Under the pieces are notes generated by a model, which ran no database searches, was not told the DNA's origin, and was given only the letters and a program-made list of their open reading frames with translations. From the NCBI RefSeq assembly GCF_016415625.1, contig NZ_WBXP01000032.1, positions 1 to 44,072 on the forward strand: 44,072 bases of DNA, given 5' to 3'. Positions 33,127-42,370 of the stretch are shown here, in pieces (the stretch's first letter is position 1; every line of letters starts with the position of its first letter). Source of the stretch: Shimwellia pseudoproteus (GTDB lineage: Bacteria; Pseudomonadota; Gammaproteobacteria; Enterobacterales; Enterobacteriaceae). The position numbers were made by a program, and so were the translations under genes.

Positions 33127-36100
33127 TCAGTTGGTGGCCTCATTAATACTACCGGCAACAACAATTAACCCACCATAGGTCAGCATAAACGCATACTGTA
33201 CGGCACATTCGATAGCTTTCACTTTGATATCCTGGGTCATGGCGATGGGAAATTCCAGCGTTCCGCCAAGATTAAATGAAAAATTGGCAATCGACTCTGG
33301 GATCAGCGATTTATATGTTGTATTCCATTTACTTTTATTATTAATAATATTTAAAATAACAGGGACATTCCATGCGATATTAATTGTTGACTCCACAAAA
33401 GCGGAGACTCTGGGCAGCACCTGGGTGGACGACTGCGAAGACAGGGCGATATTAGCAAATCCTTTCAGGATACTGATTCCGGTCAGCGCATTATTCATTT
33501 GCTGCCACCAGGTGGCCGTTTTCGCATTAATCAGCGTGGCAATATTCGGTGATACATAGGCGATATTCGCCACCGCCCCGGCAAGCGCCAGCATTCTGAT
33601 GCGCCCGGCAAGTAAAATATCCCCGGGGATCAGATCCAGTACCCGCTGTATCGCGGTGATAACAATCAGCCCCACACTCCCGGCAAGGGCAAAGAAACCC
33701 GAGGCGAAGCCAAACACTTTCAGGCGGTTATCATCAAGCACCGGTGCCGTAGCCGCCAGCATTAACTCCCCCCTGGCAGATGAAATCGTGCCGGTGAAGA
33801 ACTGGCTGCGCACCTGGTCAAAATTCTGCGCGGCCAGTAATCCGTCGGTAAACCCATCGCCAGTACTGAACGGTGTTTTGCCATTAATAATTTTATATAC
33901 CAGGGTCGCCGGTATTGCCGCGATAAAACAGAATAAATCGAGACACGACAAATCATCCCCGGTCAGCTTTTTATACAGCCAGGAAATAACCGGTATATCA
34001 ATAGTGGTGGTTAACAGATCCAGAAAGCCTCCGGCCAGCTGGGTAAAAACATCAATCACCGCACAGAGTATATTTTCCGTCGTCTGTAGCAGCGTATCGG
34101 CAACAATCGCCGTAAACTTCTGGATAATTTGCGTTACCGACAGGTTATCAAAGTTATCGATAATATCGGTTTTGATGGCACCACAGGCGGCGCTGAACGT
34201 CTCCCCTTCGTTATTCAGAAAATTGACTAAATCATCAAATAACGCCGTTGTCACCGCAGGGGCATTCACCGTTGCCGCCGCGTTACTCATATTTCCCTGA
34301 AAATGGTGGATACCCAACTGGGCCGGGGCGCTATTTTGGCCACTCAGTGGTGGGCTGGCGGCACCGGTACTTTTTGGGGTCTGGGCAAAACCGGGAATAT
34401 CCGCCCATTTATTTACATCATTCTGTAAAGTGGTAAATGTCGAAATAACATCAGCCTTGAGATCGGCAATACTGGCGATGCTGTGTTTCACCAGTTGAAT
34501 ATACACATTTTTCATTACGCGATGCGTCACCAGCACATCGTTAAAATTGAGCAAAAATTCAAGGAACAGGATCAGATCCTTAATCGCTGTTTTAATCGTA
34601 GTAAAGATCCACTCTGCCGCCGCCACCACTTTTTCTGCCACATCCAGCACCGCAGAGTAAACACTGCCCGCAATACGGGCCACAAAGTTCCACACCCCGG
34701 TGGCGGCGTCCTTAACAATCTGAATAATCGCCTCCACGCCGGAGGCCAGCCAACTCACCAGATCGCCAAGGTCAACAATAATCGCATCAATACCCGCGAC
34801 CCGCAGCGCGGATGGCACAGGGGTGGCCAGCAGCCGCTGAGGTTGGCCAACCGAACGCGCTGCCAGTGAATGATAAACTGTCCCCAGTTGCCCATTCGCG
34901 GTGGCGACCGCCTGTAAGTCAGCGTCTGATACGCTGCTGCTCACCAGCGGCGTTGTTGTGCCATCATCCCCGGTGATAACCGCACTTCGCAAGCCGGAAA
35001 CGCTATTCAACTGGGCAAGTTTGGCCATCGGTTTTGCCATCGGATCCACTGCGGCTGTATTACCGGACGCATCGCGCACGCTCAGCCGTGTGCCGGTAAG
35101 AGAATTAACCCATTCAATGACCGTAATACTGCCCAGATCATCGGAGCACACCTCCACGCCAGTCGCATCAATCACGTAATAGAGATGGTTGATATAAACA
35201 CCGGTACGGCCGGGGGCGCTGATCACCACCGGTAAATGGCTGAGCGGCTGGTTGCTGTCATCGGTGAGCTGGATCCGCGTGGTATACGAGCTGTATTGCT
35301 GGGTATCCGTCGTATCCGGGGACGGTAGCGTAATGTACTGGGCATTCCACAAGGTACTGTCGGTGGATTTTATCCATTTCTGCAGCGTGCCCCCGGCCAC
35401 GGCAAAAAAGGTATTACCGTCATCTATCTGGTTCAGATACGGCGAGAACAGGTCCACCCCGGTCACAATCGGCAATGGGTAACTCCAGGCCGGAGGGGTC
35501 GCGGCCTCCTGCCCCTGCGGACAGGAAACATAAAATATCTGGTTATTACTGTTCAGGCCCCACACCACCGTGCGCTGATTCGACTGGGCGGCGTACATTT
35601 TTCTTACGCCGTTGAACAGCGAATTTTGCATGAGCAACACCCCCGTCGCGCTATCGGCTTGATTAGCGCTGGCAAAATAGTAGAGCCCACCGCCGCCGCA
35701 GACGTACAAATCGCTGGACAAATTGCTGTTGCGACAGCTGGCAAGACAATCAGCAATGGTATTTCCCGGTAATTGTAAGCGGGCCACCGCTGCCGGGATG
35801 GCCGGATTGAACACGTTATACAGCGGCTGAAATATCAGTTGGGCAGCCCCATCGACCTGGCCACAGGTATACAGGCCATCAATGGTGGGCTGGTGTGGGC
35901 TGTTTGGTAGATATTGCCGCCCGAGGCAACTGGTATAACGGTTCGCCTCCAGATCGATCGCGACATCATGAGGTTGCCAGGCCGGTGTATGCTGCTGGTC
36001 AATATAGTAGCGAGAAATTAATGGCTCATCGCTGGCCGGGTCCCGGAGAATATCCACCACAATAAATTGCGTGTTATTCGCCGTCTCACTGATAAAAACC

Positions 36101-36540
36101 CCTTCGATAACCACATCTTTAGCTGGATTATCGAAGGGGTAGTGAACCCACACCGGCGATTGTCGCCAGTCGGTGTCACCACTGGCGTTGCCCACACTTA
36201 AAAACAGGTGATCGTAATGGCCATCACTGATCACCAGGGCCAGCCCGATAGTGCCATCAACAACGCTTTGCCCGACGGCAAACCGTTTGCAGGCCATATT
36301 TTGCTGGCCCGGAAAGCTGGCGGCGATTTGTTTACTGCTCAGGTCATTTTTCTCCCATCCGGTATCGTGCCCGGGGGCTTCACTTGTCAGATAGAACACA
36401 TTATCGGTGCCAATCGAAAAAAACAGCGAATGGCCATTATTGGTTTGCAATGCTTCAAAATCTTTTTCCGGTGACATTAATAGTGTCTGTTTATAATTTT
36501 TCATTAACTCAACGGAGATGCTTATTGTAGGTGCAGACAT
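33127..36540 (-). CDS. Unrecognised 1137-residue multidomain protein
   Basis: I do not recognise a named family. Residues 1-410 are strand-rich with recurring aromatic units (SLFFSIGTDNVFYLTSE, DHLFLSVGNASGDTDW, GGGLYYFASA, NNQIFYVSC, NTFFAVAGGTLQKW), like a beta-propeller or tectonin-type repeat region. Residues 418-490 look like a small Ig-like domain (TRIQLTDDSNQPLSHLPVVIS). Residues 585-720 form long amphipathic helices, 722-745 are a Pro/Ser/Gly linker, and 760-1137 are helical with hydrophobic stretches near 868-885, 941-965, 983-1000 and 1115-1130. There is no signal peptide. ATG 36538-36540 has GAGAGG upstream. It follows the 564-residue partner by 13 bp. A cytoplasmic or lysis-released, membrane-active or binding role is conceivable only. 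Confidence 0.85.
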   Translation of the reverse strand: MSAPTISISVELMKNYKQTLLMSPEKDFEALQTNNGHSLFFSIGTDNVFYLTSEAPGHDTGWEKNDLSSKQIAASFPGQQNMACKRFAVGQSVVDGTIGLALVISDGHYDHLFLSVGNASGDTDWRQSPVWVHYPFDNPAKDVVIEGVFISETANNTQFIVVDILRDPASDEPLISRYYIDQQHTPAWQPHDVAIDLEANRYTSCLGRQYLPNSPHQPTIDGLYTCGQVDGAAQLIFQPLYNVFNPAIPAAVARLQLPGNTIADCLASCRNSNLSSDLYVCGGGGLYYFASANQADSATGVLLMQNSLFNGVRKMYAAQSNQRTVVWGLNSNNQIFYVSCPQGQEAATPPAWSYPLPIVTGVDLFSPYLNQIDDGNTFFAVAGGTLQKWIKSTDSTLWNAQYITLPSPDTTDTQQYSSYTTRIQLTDDSNQPLSHLPVVISAPGRTGVYINHLYYVIDATGVEVCSDDLGSITVIEWVNSLTGTRLSVRDASGNTAAVDPMAKPMAKLAQLNSVSGLRSAVITGDDGTTTPLVSSSVSDADLQAVATANGQLGTVYHSLAARSVGQPQRLLATPVPSALRVAGIDAIIVDLGDLVSWLASGVEAIIQIVKDAATGVWNFVARIAGSVYSAVLDVAEKVVAAAEWIFTTIKTAIKDLILFLEFLLNFNDVLVTHRVMKNVYIQLVKHSIASIADLKADVISTFTTLQNDVNKWADIPGFAQTPKSTGAASPPLSGQNSAPAQLGIHHFQGNMSNAAATVNAPAVTTALFDDLVNFLNNEGETFSAACGAIKTDIIDNFDNLSVTQIIQKFTAIVADTLLQTTENILCAVIDVFTQLAGGFLDLLTTTIDIPVISWLYKKLTGDDLSCLDLFCFIAAIPATLVYKIINGKTPFSTGDGFTDGLLAAQNFDQVRSQFFTGTISSARGELMLAATAPVLDDNRLKVFGFASGFFALAGSVGLIVITAIQRVLDLIPGDILLAGRIRMLALAGAVANIAYVSPNIATLINAKTATWWQQMNNALTGISILKGFANIALSSQSSTQVLPRVSAFVESTINIAWNVPVILNIINNKSKWNTTYKSLIPESIANFSFNLGGTLEFPIAMTQDIKVKAIECAVQYAFMLTYGGLIVVAGSINEATN

Positions 36541-36553
36541 AATATGCCTCTCA

Positions 36554-38248
36554 TCAGAATTGTGCCGGTTTGCAGTTCAGCCCCGGTTGGGTATAGGTAA
36601 TATGTGACACCATGTCCTGGTAGTCAGAAAACGCAACATCGTTAAAAGCAAATGTTTTCCCGCCCGGGAACACAAAACGTTGTGCGGCGTTCAGCGGCAT
36701 ACTGTGAAAGGATGTTTTCTCAAAATCTTTGGCCCAGTCCGCAACATCACCAACCAGATCATTTAGCCCGGTAAAAAGTTCGATAAACCAGTTGGTACTG
36801 GGTGTCGAATCCGAATTATCTTTTGTGACAGTATTCAGGCTGGCGGTCAGGTGGCCGGTTTGATCTATTGCCAGAGTATAGGTATCCGTTATTGTATTGT
36901 TAATAGCATTCCAGCTTTCTGAAGATTGCATAATACGGATATAAATGGCCACCAGATAATTTTGCGTAATAACAATGGTACTACCACTAAATGTCACCGT
37001 CGCATTATAAGTAGTGCTGATGCTCATTTTCCCCATATCCCCATTTAATCCGGCATCGTCCTCTGCGGATCCGCTGTATGAAAATACCAGCACATTATCG
37101 CCATTATCGGTCACGGTGACCGTGGGCGTCTGCCGGGGAGTCATCGACCAGCTATAATTTACCGTTGCATCCAGAAACCCGGATAGCCAGACCCGTACCC
37201 ACGGCTTATAACAATTGTTCGCCACAGCACCGGCTAACTGGTCTTTAAAATAGTTGGCAAACGTATTTCGGTTAATCGAAATTACCCCATCAAAATTGGA
37301 TTGGTCGCCTGGTTCCAGCCAGTTCCACGGGAAAGGTACCGGTGGCGGAAGGTTACCGCCATTCACCTCACACAAATAATTTAAGGTATTAAAGCTATCG
37401 GTGGCAGGAGATACGGGCGTATAAGGGCTAACCTCCAGTTCCATTTTGGTTAACGTTAAGGTCGAACTATCATTAGCGGGCACATTTTGCAAAATAGAAT
37501 AGTTAAGCACCGGCTGGGCATTGGCCTTCATTGCTGAGAAGTAAGCCCCCAGGAATACTGACGACAGCAAGGTATACAGCGGCGTGCCCGGCTGGATACC
37601 ACTGATGGTCGGGGTTGATTCGAGTGCGGCATTATCGAGGTCAAAAAATAACTGCTGAACGCTGAATGCCGCAGGTCCGAGGTTGTTTAACTGCTCCTGA
37701 ACGTCAGGAGGCAAGTTGGTGTTATCAATAATTTGCCTCAGCGCAACGATTGAGGTAAATAGCCAGGGCGAATCCGCAGGCTGGCTGGCGCTAAAAAAAC
37801 TGGTCAGCCCGTGGCGGCCAAAATTACAAGTCACGACAGTAAACTGTGCGCAGATAAGATTAAAAATAACTGACTGGCTGGCCGCCTGGAACGTAACAAT
37901 ATCGGGAATGTTTTGCGCTGGCATATCCGCAGGAATGCCTATCGCGGCTTCAAAGGCAAAATAAAAATCACTCTGGTTGATATTTTCAATATCTGGCGTC
38001 ATGGGTTCACTGTCGTTCCATGAGGGTACCAGCAAAGGGTCAACGCCATTTGTTTGCTTAAGCAAATCCGCCTGAGAGATGGCAACAGGATTGCCCTGCG
38101 CATCCTGATTCCAGTACATCCTGACCGTGGGGAAGACCGAATTATATAAATACTCTTTCATTGTTGCATTAATACTGGCCTGGGTGGCGGCCACCACAAA
38201 ATCATAACCATAATGGGCATTGGATAAATCAGATTGATTTGAACTCAT
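36554..38248 (-). CDS. Unrecognised 564-residue partner protein
   Basis: I do not recognise a named family. The N-terminus (SNAHYGYDFVVAATQASINATM) recalls proteins annotated only as hypothetical in bacteria and filamentous fungi, and loosely the YGWD-type start of P47/OrfX TULIP-like proteins; this is memory, not a search. Residues 1-270 are mixed helix/strand (GPAAFSVQQLFFDLDNAAL), 270-470 are strand-rich and Thr/Ser/Asn-rich, and 490-525 contain a Trp-rich helical part (WFIELFTGLNDLVGDVADW). No signal peptide or membrane helix is evident. Start 38246-38248 is chosen over the longer frame by AGAAGG upstream and the loss of sense beyond it. First gene of a two-gene unit. Confidence 0.85.
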   Translation of the reverse strand: MSSNQSDLSNAHYGYDFVVAATQASINATMKEYLYNSVFPTVRMYWNQDAQGNPVAISQADLLKQTNGVDPLLVPSWNDSEPMTPDIENINQSDFYFAFEAAIGIPADMPAQNIPDIVTFQAASQSVIFNLICAQFTVVTCNFGRHGLTSFFSASQPADSPWLFTSIVALRQIIDNTNLPPDVQEQLNNLGPAAFSVQQLFFDLDNAALESTPTISGIQPGTPLYTLLSSVFLGAYFSAMKANAQPVLNYSILQNVPANDSSTLTLTKMELEVSPYTPVSPATDSFNTLNYLCEVNGGNLPPPVPFPWNWLEPGDQSNFDGVISINRNTFANYFKDQLAGAVANNCYKPWVRVWLSGFLDATVNYSWSMTPRQTPTVTVTDNGDNVLVFSYSGSAEDDAGLNGDMGKMSISTTYNATVTFSGSTIVITQNYLVAIYIRIMQSSESWNAINNTITDTYTLAIDQTGHLTASLNTVTKDNSDSTPSTNWFIELFTGLNDLVGDVADWAKDFEKTSFHSMPLNAAQRFVFPGGKTFAFNDVAFSDYQDMVSHITYTQPGLNCKPAQF

Positions 38249-38343
38249 TATAAACACCTTCTCAGCGCTAATGTCAAAAAATGAGCGCCGTGCTGTGGAG
38301 TGATAATAAATAGCCATTGCATAAAATAGGCAATAGCATAATT

Positions 38344-38361
38344 CACAATCAATAAATTGTG
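38344..38361. promoter_or_regulatory. Inverted repeat upstream of the unknown two-gene unit
   Basis: CACAAT-CAATAA-ATTGTG is a perfect inverted repeat about 95 bp upstream of the start of the 564-residue gene, within the likely promoter region. It could be an operator. Confidence 0.4.
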
Positions 38362-38649
38362 GCGCCAACAATTACCGCATGATTTGTTTATAAAATAGTC
38401 ATGTATATAACAATAAAAATCCGCCATAAAATCGGGCAGATAAAATAGCAGACATATGATTTGTATAAATAATTTTCATAATAAACCCAATAAAATAAAA
38501 GAAGACAAATAAAAATTTGCTCCATAAAAACAGAAATAATGCCATATAAATCAAAATAAACCAGTGAACATCACATTGAGTGTTATTTGAACGGGTAAAT
38601 GAAGTGTAGAACACCGGATGTTCACACACAAGATTATTTTTTAGCCTGG

Positions 38650-38667
38650 GTTATTATTGATAATAAC
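38650..38667. repeat. 18-bp palindrome
   Basis: GTTATTAT-TG-ATAATAAC is a perfect palindrome with 8-bp arms in the AT-rich region. Its position, about 400 bp upstream of the unknown unit and about 200 bp beyond the livF stop, does not reveal which gene it serves. Confidence 0.45.
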
Positions 38668-38820
38668 AAGTATAGATCAGGGGCTTATCCACAATAATAT
38701 TCAAGCAGTGGCTGCCGTTGCGAATATAATCTCAAGAGACAATCAACAACCCCAGCCGGAAATAAATACAGGAAAGATAACGTCATTACGGGCAAGTATA
38801 TGGGCAACGACTAGCAGGCA

Positions 38821-38855
38821 ACACGGTGTAAGCGGCAACCCCCCTCACACCGTGT
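38821..38855 (-). terminator. Hairpin after livF
   Basis: ACACGGTGT (38821-38829) and ACACCGTGT (38847-38855) form a perfect 9-bp stem that begins 8 bp past the livF stop codon on the minus strand. No T tract follows. Confidence 0.55.
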
Positions 38856-38862
38856 GCAACCA

Positions 38863-39558
38863 CTATCCCCCGAGGTACATGCGTTTGATCTCCGGGTTGT
38901 CCAGCATCTCCCGGGCCGGGCCGGAGAGCACCGTTTTGCCGTTCTCCAGCACGTAGGCCCGATCCGCTATCCGCAGGGCGGCGCTGGCATTTTGCTCCAC
39001 CAGCAAAATGGTGATGTTGTCATTCCTGAGCTGTTCAATGGTGGCGAACAACTCCCCGACAATGCGCGGGGCCAGCCCGAGGCTGGGTTCATCCAGCATC
39101 AGTAATACCGGCTCGCTCATTAGCGCCCGGGCGATAGCCAGCATCTGCTGCTCCCCGCCGCTCATGGTGCCCGCCAGCTGCCCGCGCCGCTCTTTAAGGC
39201 GCGGAAACAGGCTGAACATTTTGTCCCGCAGGGGCCCGAACCCCGCCTGATTATGGTACGCCCCCATACGCAGGTTCTCTTCAATGGTCAGGTTGGTGAA
39301 AATATGGCGGCCTTCCGGTACCAGGGCCAGGCCCCGGCGGACAATCTGGTGGGTCTGGCGGCGGGAAATATCCTCATTGAGAAAGCGCACCTCCCCGGTG
39401 GAGCGCACCAGATTGACAATCCCGTGCAGGGTGGAGGTCTTCCCTGCCCCATTACTGCCAATCAGGGTGACAATTTCCCGGTCCCGCACCTCAATATCGA
39501 CCCCTTTCAGCCCCTGGATAACCCCATAAAAGACGTTTAACTGCCGGGCATTAAGCAT
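38863..39558 (-). CDS. LivF-type ABC ATPase
   Basis: This 231-residue ATPase of the hydrophobic amino-acid transporter (HAAT) family has Walker A GSNGAGKT, signature MSGGEQQMLAIARAL and Walker B LLMLDEPSLGLAP. It pairs with the LivG-type ATPase to drive uptake. Its start overlaps the livG-type stop by 8 bp. Last gene of the operon. Confidence 0.9.
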   Translation of the reverse strand: MLNARQLNVFYGVIQGLKGVDIEVRDREIVTLIGSNGAGKTSTLHGIVNLVRSTGEVRFLNEDISRRQTHQIVRRGLALVPEGRHIFTNLTIEENLRMGAYHNQAGFGPLRDKMFSLFPRLKERRGQLAGTMSGGEQQMLAIARALMSEPVLLMLDEPSLGLAPRIVGELFATIEQLRNDNITILLVEQNASAALRIADRAYVLENGKTVLSGPAREMLDNPEIKRMYLGG

Positions 39559-40333
39559 ACTTCAGGTCCCCCAGATAGGCAGAAATCACCGCCGGATCGT
39601 TGATTGCGGCGGCCATTGAGCCGCTAAACAGCGGTTTACCGTACTCCAGCACCATCACCCGCTCACACAGGGTGTTCACAAAGGGCATGTCGTGCTCGAT
39701 CAGTAAGACACTCAACTGGTGATCCTCACGCATACGGAAAATTAACCGCGCCAGATCCTCGGTCTCTTTGGGGTTCATCCCGGCGGCGGGCTCATCCAGC
39801 AACAGGATGTTGGGCCGGGTGGCCAGCGCCCTGGCAATTTCTACCCGCCGCTGGTTGCCATAACTCAGCCCGGTGGCCGGGGTATCGGCAAATTGGGCAA
39901 TTCCGATATAGTCGAGGATCGCCAGCGCCTCTGCCCTGGCCGCCCGCTCCGCCGGGAAGTAGCGCCCGATGTGCAGCGCCGCCTCCAGCAGGGAGTAGCG
40001 GCTACGGCTGTCGAGGCCGATCATCACGTTCTCCAGTACCGACATACTGGGGAACAGACGGATATTCTGGAACGTCCGGGCGATCCCGGCGTGCACCACT
40101 TTATGGGGCTTCAGCCCGCGCATACTGCGCCCGTTAAGCCGTACCTCACCGCCGGTAGGCCGGTAATGGGCGGTTATCACGTTAAACAGAGTGGTTTTCC
40201 CGGCACCGTTCGGGCCGATCAGGCCGAAAATTTCCGCGGGCTGGATCTCAAAACTCACCCCGTCGATGGCTTTCAGCCCGCCGAATTGCATGGCGATATT
40301 ATCGATGGCTAACACCGGGTTATTTACTGTCAT
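39551..40333 (-). CDS. LivG-type ABC ATPase
   Basis: This 260-residue ATPase carries Walker A GPNGAGKTT, the LivG-specific insertion GIARTFQNIRLFPSMSVLENV, signature LSYGNQRRVEIARAL and Walker B ILLLDEPAAGMNP. It overlaps the LivM-type gene by 14 bp and the LivF-type gene by 8 bp. Confidence 0.9.
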   Translation of the reverse strand: MTVNNPVLAIDNIAMQFGGLKAIDGVSFEIQPAEIFGLIGPNGAGKTTLFNVITAHYRPTGGEVRLNGRSMRGLKPHKVVHAGIARTFQNIRLFPSMSVLENVMIGLDSRSRYSLLEAALHIGRYFPAERAARAEALAILDYIGIAQFADTPATGLSYGNQRRVEIARALATRPNILLLDEPAAGMNPKETEDLARLIFRMREDHQLSVLLIEHDMPFVNTLCERVMVLEYGKPLFSGSMAAAINDPAVISAYLGDLKYA

Positions 40334-41369
40334 ACGGGGCCCCTTTACGGCGTAATTGCCACACCTCTTTCTTACCCAGCAGCCCTTCCCGGGCGAACAG
40401 CATAATTATCAGCAGCACCAGTGAGAACACCACCATCCGCAGCCCCGGGAAGGCGCCCAGATCGTAACCAAACAGCGACAAAGGCTGATCTAGGAAGCGC
40501 AGCCACTCTGCACTGCCCACCACCAGTACCGTCCCCAGCAGCGCCCCGGTAGTACTGCCCAGCCCACCAAGCACAATAATAATCAGCAACTGGAACGTGA
40601 GCATAAAATCGAACAGCCCCGGGGAGATGGTGGTCAGCAGGGAGGCCATCAGCCCACCGCCGATACCTTCAAAAAAGGCACTGGTGGCAAAGGCGCAGGT
40701 TTTAATACGGAACGTGTTAACCCCCATGGCAATGGCGGCGTCTTCATCATCGCGAATGGCTTTCATCATCCGCCCGTATTTGGACCACACCAGTTGCAGG
40801 ACAAGACCCGTGGCAAGCAGCGCACTCAGCCCACACCAGAACAGCAGATGCGGTTGCTGGGGAATATCATTAAGCCCGATGGCCCCGTTGGTGATTTGCG
40901 GGTTATTAATGGCGAGGATTTTAATAATAAAGCCGAAGCCGAGGGTGACAATCGCCAGATAATCCCCCCGCACCCGGAACACCGGAAACGCCAGGCACAC
41001 CGCCACCAGCGCCGCACAGATCCCGCTCAGCAACAGTGCCGGTAAAAATGACGCATGTACCGCCAGCACCACGGCGCTGGGGGTGGCCATTTCATACATA
41101 TCCAGCTTACTGTCGCTGCTGAGGATCAAGATAGCCGTGACATAAGCGCCAATGGCCACAAAGCCGTTCGGCTCCAGAGAGAGCTGCCCGGTCACCCCGT
41201 TAATCAGGTTGTAGCTCACCGCGAGGATCATAAAAACAAAGATGGTACTGGTGACACGAATAATATAGTCATTAAACAGCGCATTAATGGCCATCAGCAG
41301 CCCAATGCAGAGGATAATAATCAGCAGGTTACGTAACTGTGCCGTTATTGTCGTGGTGGCGTTTATCAT
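40320..41369 (-). CDS. LivM-type ABC permease
   Basis: This 349-residue inner-membrane protein has eight to ten helices and the LivM marks YNLINGVTGQLSLEPNGFVAIGAYVTA, RVRGDYLAIVTLGFGFI and the coupling-loop motif SKYGRMMKAIRDDEDAAIAMGVN. It forms the channel with the LivH-type subunit. Its ATG overlaps the livH stop by one base. Confidence 0.9.
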   Translation of the reverse strand: MINATTTITAQLRNLLIIILCIGLLMAINALFNDYIIRVTSTIFVFMILAVSYNLINGVTGQLSLEPNGFVAIGAYVTAILILSSDSKLDMYEMATPSAVVLAVHASFLPALLLSGICAALVAVCLAFPVFRVRGDYLAIVTLGFGFIIKILAINNPQITNGAIGLNDIPQQPHLLFWCGLSALLATGLVLQLVWSKYGRMMKAIRDDEDAAIAMGVNTFRIKTCAFATSAFFEGIGGGLMASLLTTISPGLFDFMLTFQLLIIIVLGGLGSTTGALLGTVLVVGSAEWLRFLDQPLSLFGYDLGAFPGLRMVVFSLVLLIIMLFAREGLLGKKEVWQLRRKGAPYDSK

Positions 41370-42268
41370 CAGAAACGGCTCCTTTCCAGACGTTCATCAC
41401 CCATAATGCCCACCGGGCGAAACAGCAGCACCAGAATCAAAAACAGAAAAGCAAAGGCGTCTTTGTAGCCCCCCAGTTCCGGGAATAGCGCTACCGCCAC
41501 CACCTCGGTAAAGCCGAGGATAAATCCCCCCAGCACCGCGCCGGTGACACTGCCAATCCCCCCGAGTACCGCCGCCGCAAAGGCTTTCAGCCCAATCAGC
41601 ACCCCCATCAGCGGATCAATCGTCGGGTAACTGATGGCGTAAAACACCCCGCCCAGTGCCGCCAGGCTACTGCCGAGGGCAAACACCAGTGAAATAATCC
41701 GGTTGGCGTCCACCCCCATCAAGCGCACCGTATTGACATCAAACGCCACCGCCCGGATGGCAATACCATAGCGGGTGCGGTAGAGCAGCCACAGCAACGC
41801 CAGTAACAACAGCACGGTGATAACCGGCATGATCAGCGCCACATTGGTGACCACGATCCCGGCAATATCCCGGGTCTGGTTAAAAAAATCCGGGGAAGAG
41901 AAATAGCGCGTACTGCCGCCAAACAGCACATTAAAGGTGTTCTCAAGGAAAAAGCTCACCCCGATGGCGGTGATCAATATGGAGATTTTCGAAGCCTGGC
42001 GCAGTGGCCGGTACGCGATACGGTCAATCAACATCCCGGCCAGGCCGCACAGTAACAGGGTCAAAAAAATGGACAGCCAGAAGGGTAACCCCACGGCAGA
42101 AAATAAAAACAAGGTGGCGAAAGCACCGACCATCATCACATCGGCATGGGCGAAATTTATCAACCGCAGCACGCCATATACCATGGTGTAGCCAATGGCG
42201 ATCAGGGCATACATTCCGCCGAGACTCATGCCATTCACCACCTGCTGTAAAAACAGAGATACATCCAT
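41369..42268 (-). CDS. LivH-type ABC permease
   Basis: This protein of about 299 residues has the LivH marks NGMSLGGMYALIAIGYTMVYGVLRLINFAHADVMMVGAF and the coupling loop YRTRYGIAIRAVAFDVNTVRLMGVDANRII. ATG 42266-42268 is preferred over GTG 42281 because GGTGGGA lies 9 bp upstream and the alignment to E. coli LivH begins here. Substrate range may be branched-chain amino acids or other HAAT substrates. Confidence 0.88.
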   Translation of the reverse strand: MDVSLFLQQVVNGMSLGGMYALIAIGYTMVYGVLRLINFAHADVMMVGAFATLFLFSAVGLPFWLSIFLTLLLCGLAGMLIDRIAYRPLRQASKISILITAIGVSFFLENTFNVLFGGSTRYFSSPDFFNQTRDIAGIVVTNVALIMPVITVLLLLALLWLLYRTRYGIAIRAVAFDVNTVRLMGVDANRIISLVFALGSSLAALGGVFYAISYPTIDPLMGVLIGLKAFAAAVLGGIGSVTGAVLGGFILGFTEVVAVALFPELGGYKDAFAFLFLILVLLFRPVGIMGDERLERSRF

Positions 42269-42336
42269 TAGCGCATGTCCCACCGGTGTTATTATTTATA
42301 AGCGCTCTGGTTCGTGCCAGAACGGTAACTAAAATA

Positions 42337-42352
42337 GCCTGCCGAAGCAGGC
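42337..42352 (-). terminator. Attenuating hairpin between binding-protein and permease genes
   Basis: On the minus strand GCCTGC-TTCG-GCAGGC, a UUCG-capped 6-bp stem, is followed by TATTTTAG, 19 bp past the binding-protein stop codon. Such partial terminators let the binding protein be made in excess over the membrane parts. Confidence 0.7.
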
Positions 42353-42370
42353 CATTATTAGTTTGTATTA

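Larger units (their letters stand above)
38249..38862. other. AT-rich 614-bp intergenic region
   Basis: This is one of the most AT-rich parts of the window. It holds the promoter of the unknown two-gene unit and probably binds H-NS. A 76-codon frame on the minus strand (38399-38629) is made of AT-driven hydrophobic residues and has no support. Two inverted repeats and a terminal hairpin are listed separately. Confidence 0.6.

Noticed and set aside
38399-38629. 76-codon minus-strand hydrophobic frame
   Set aside because: Composition is explained by AT-rich DNA; no ribosome site or homologue recognised.
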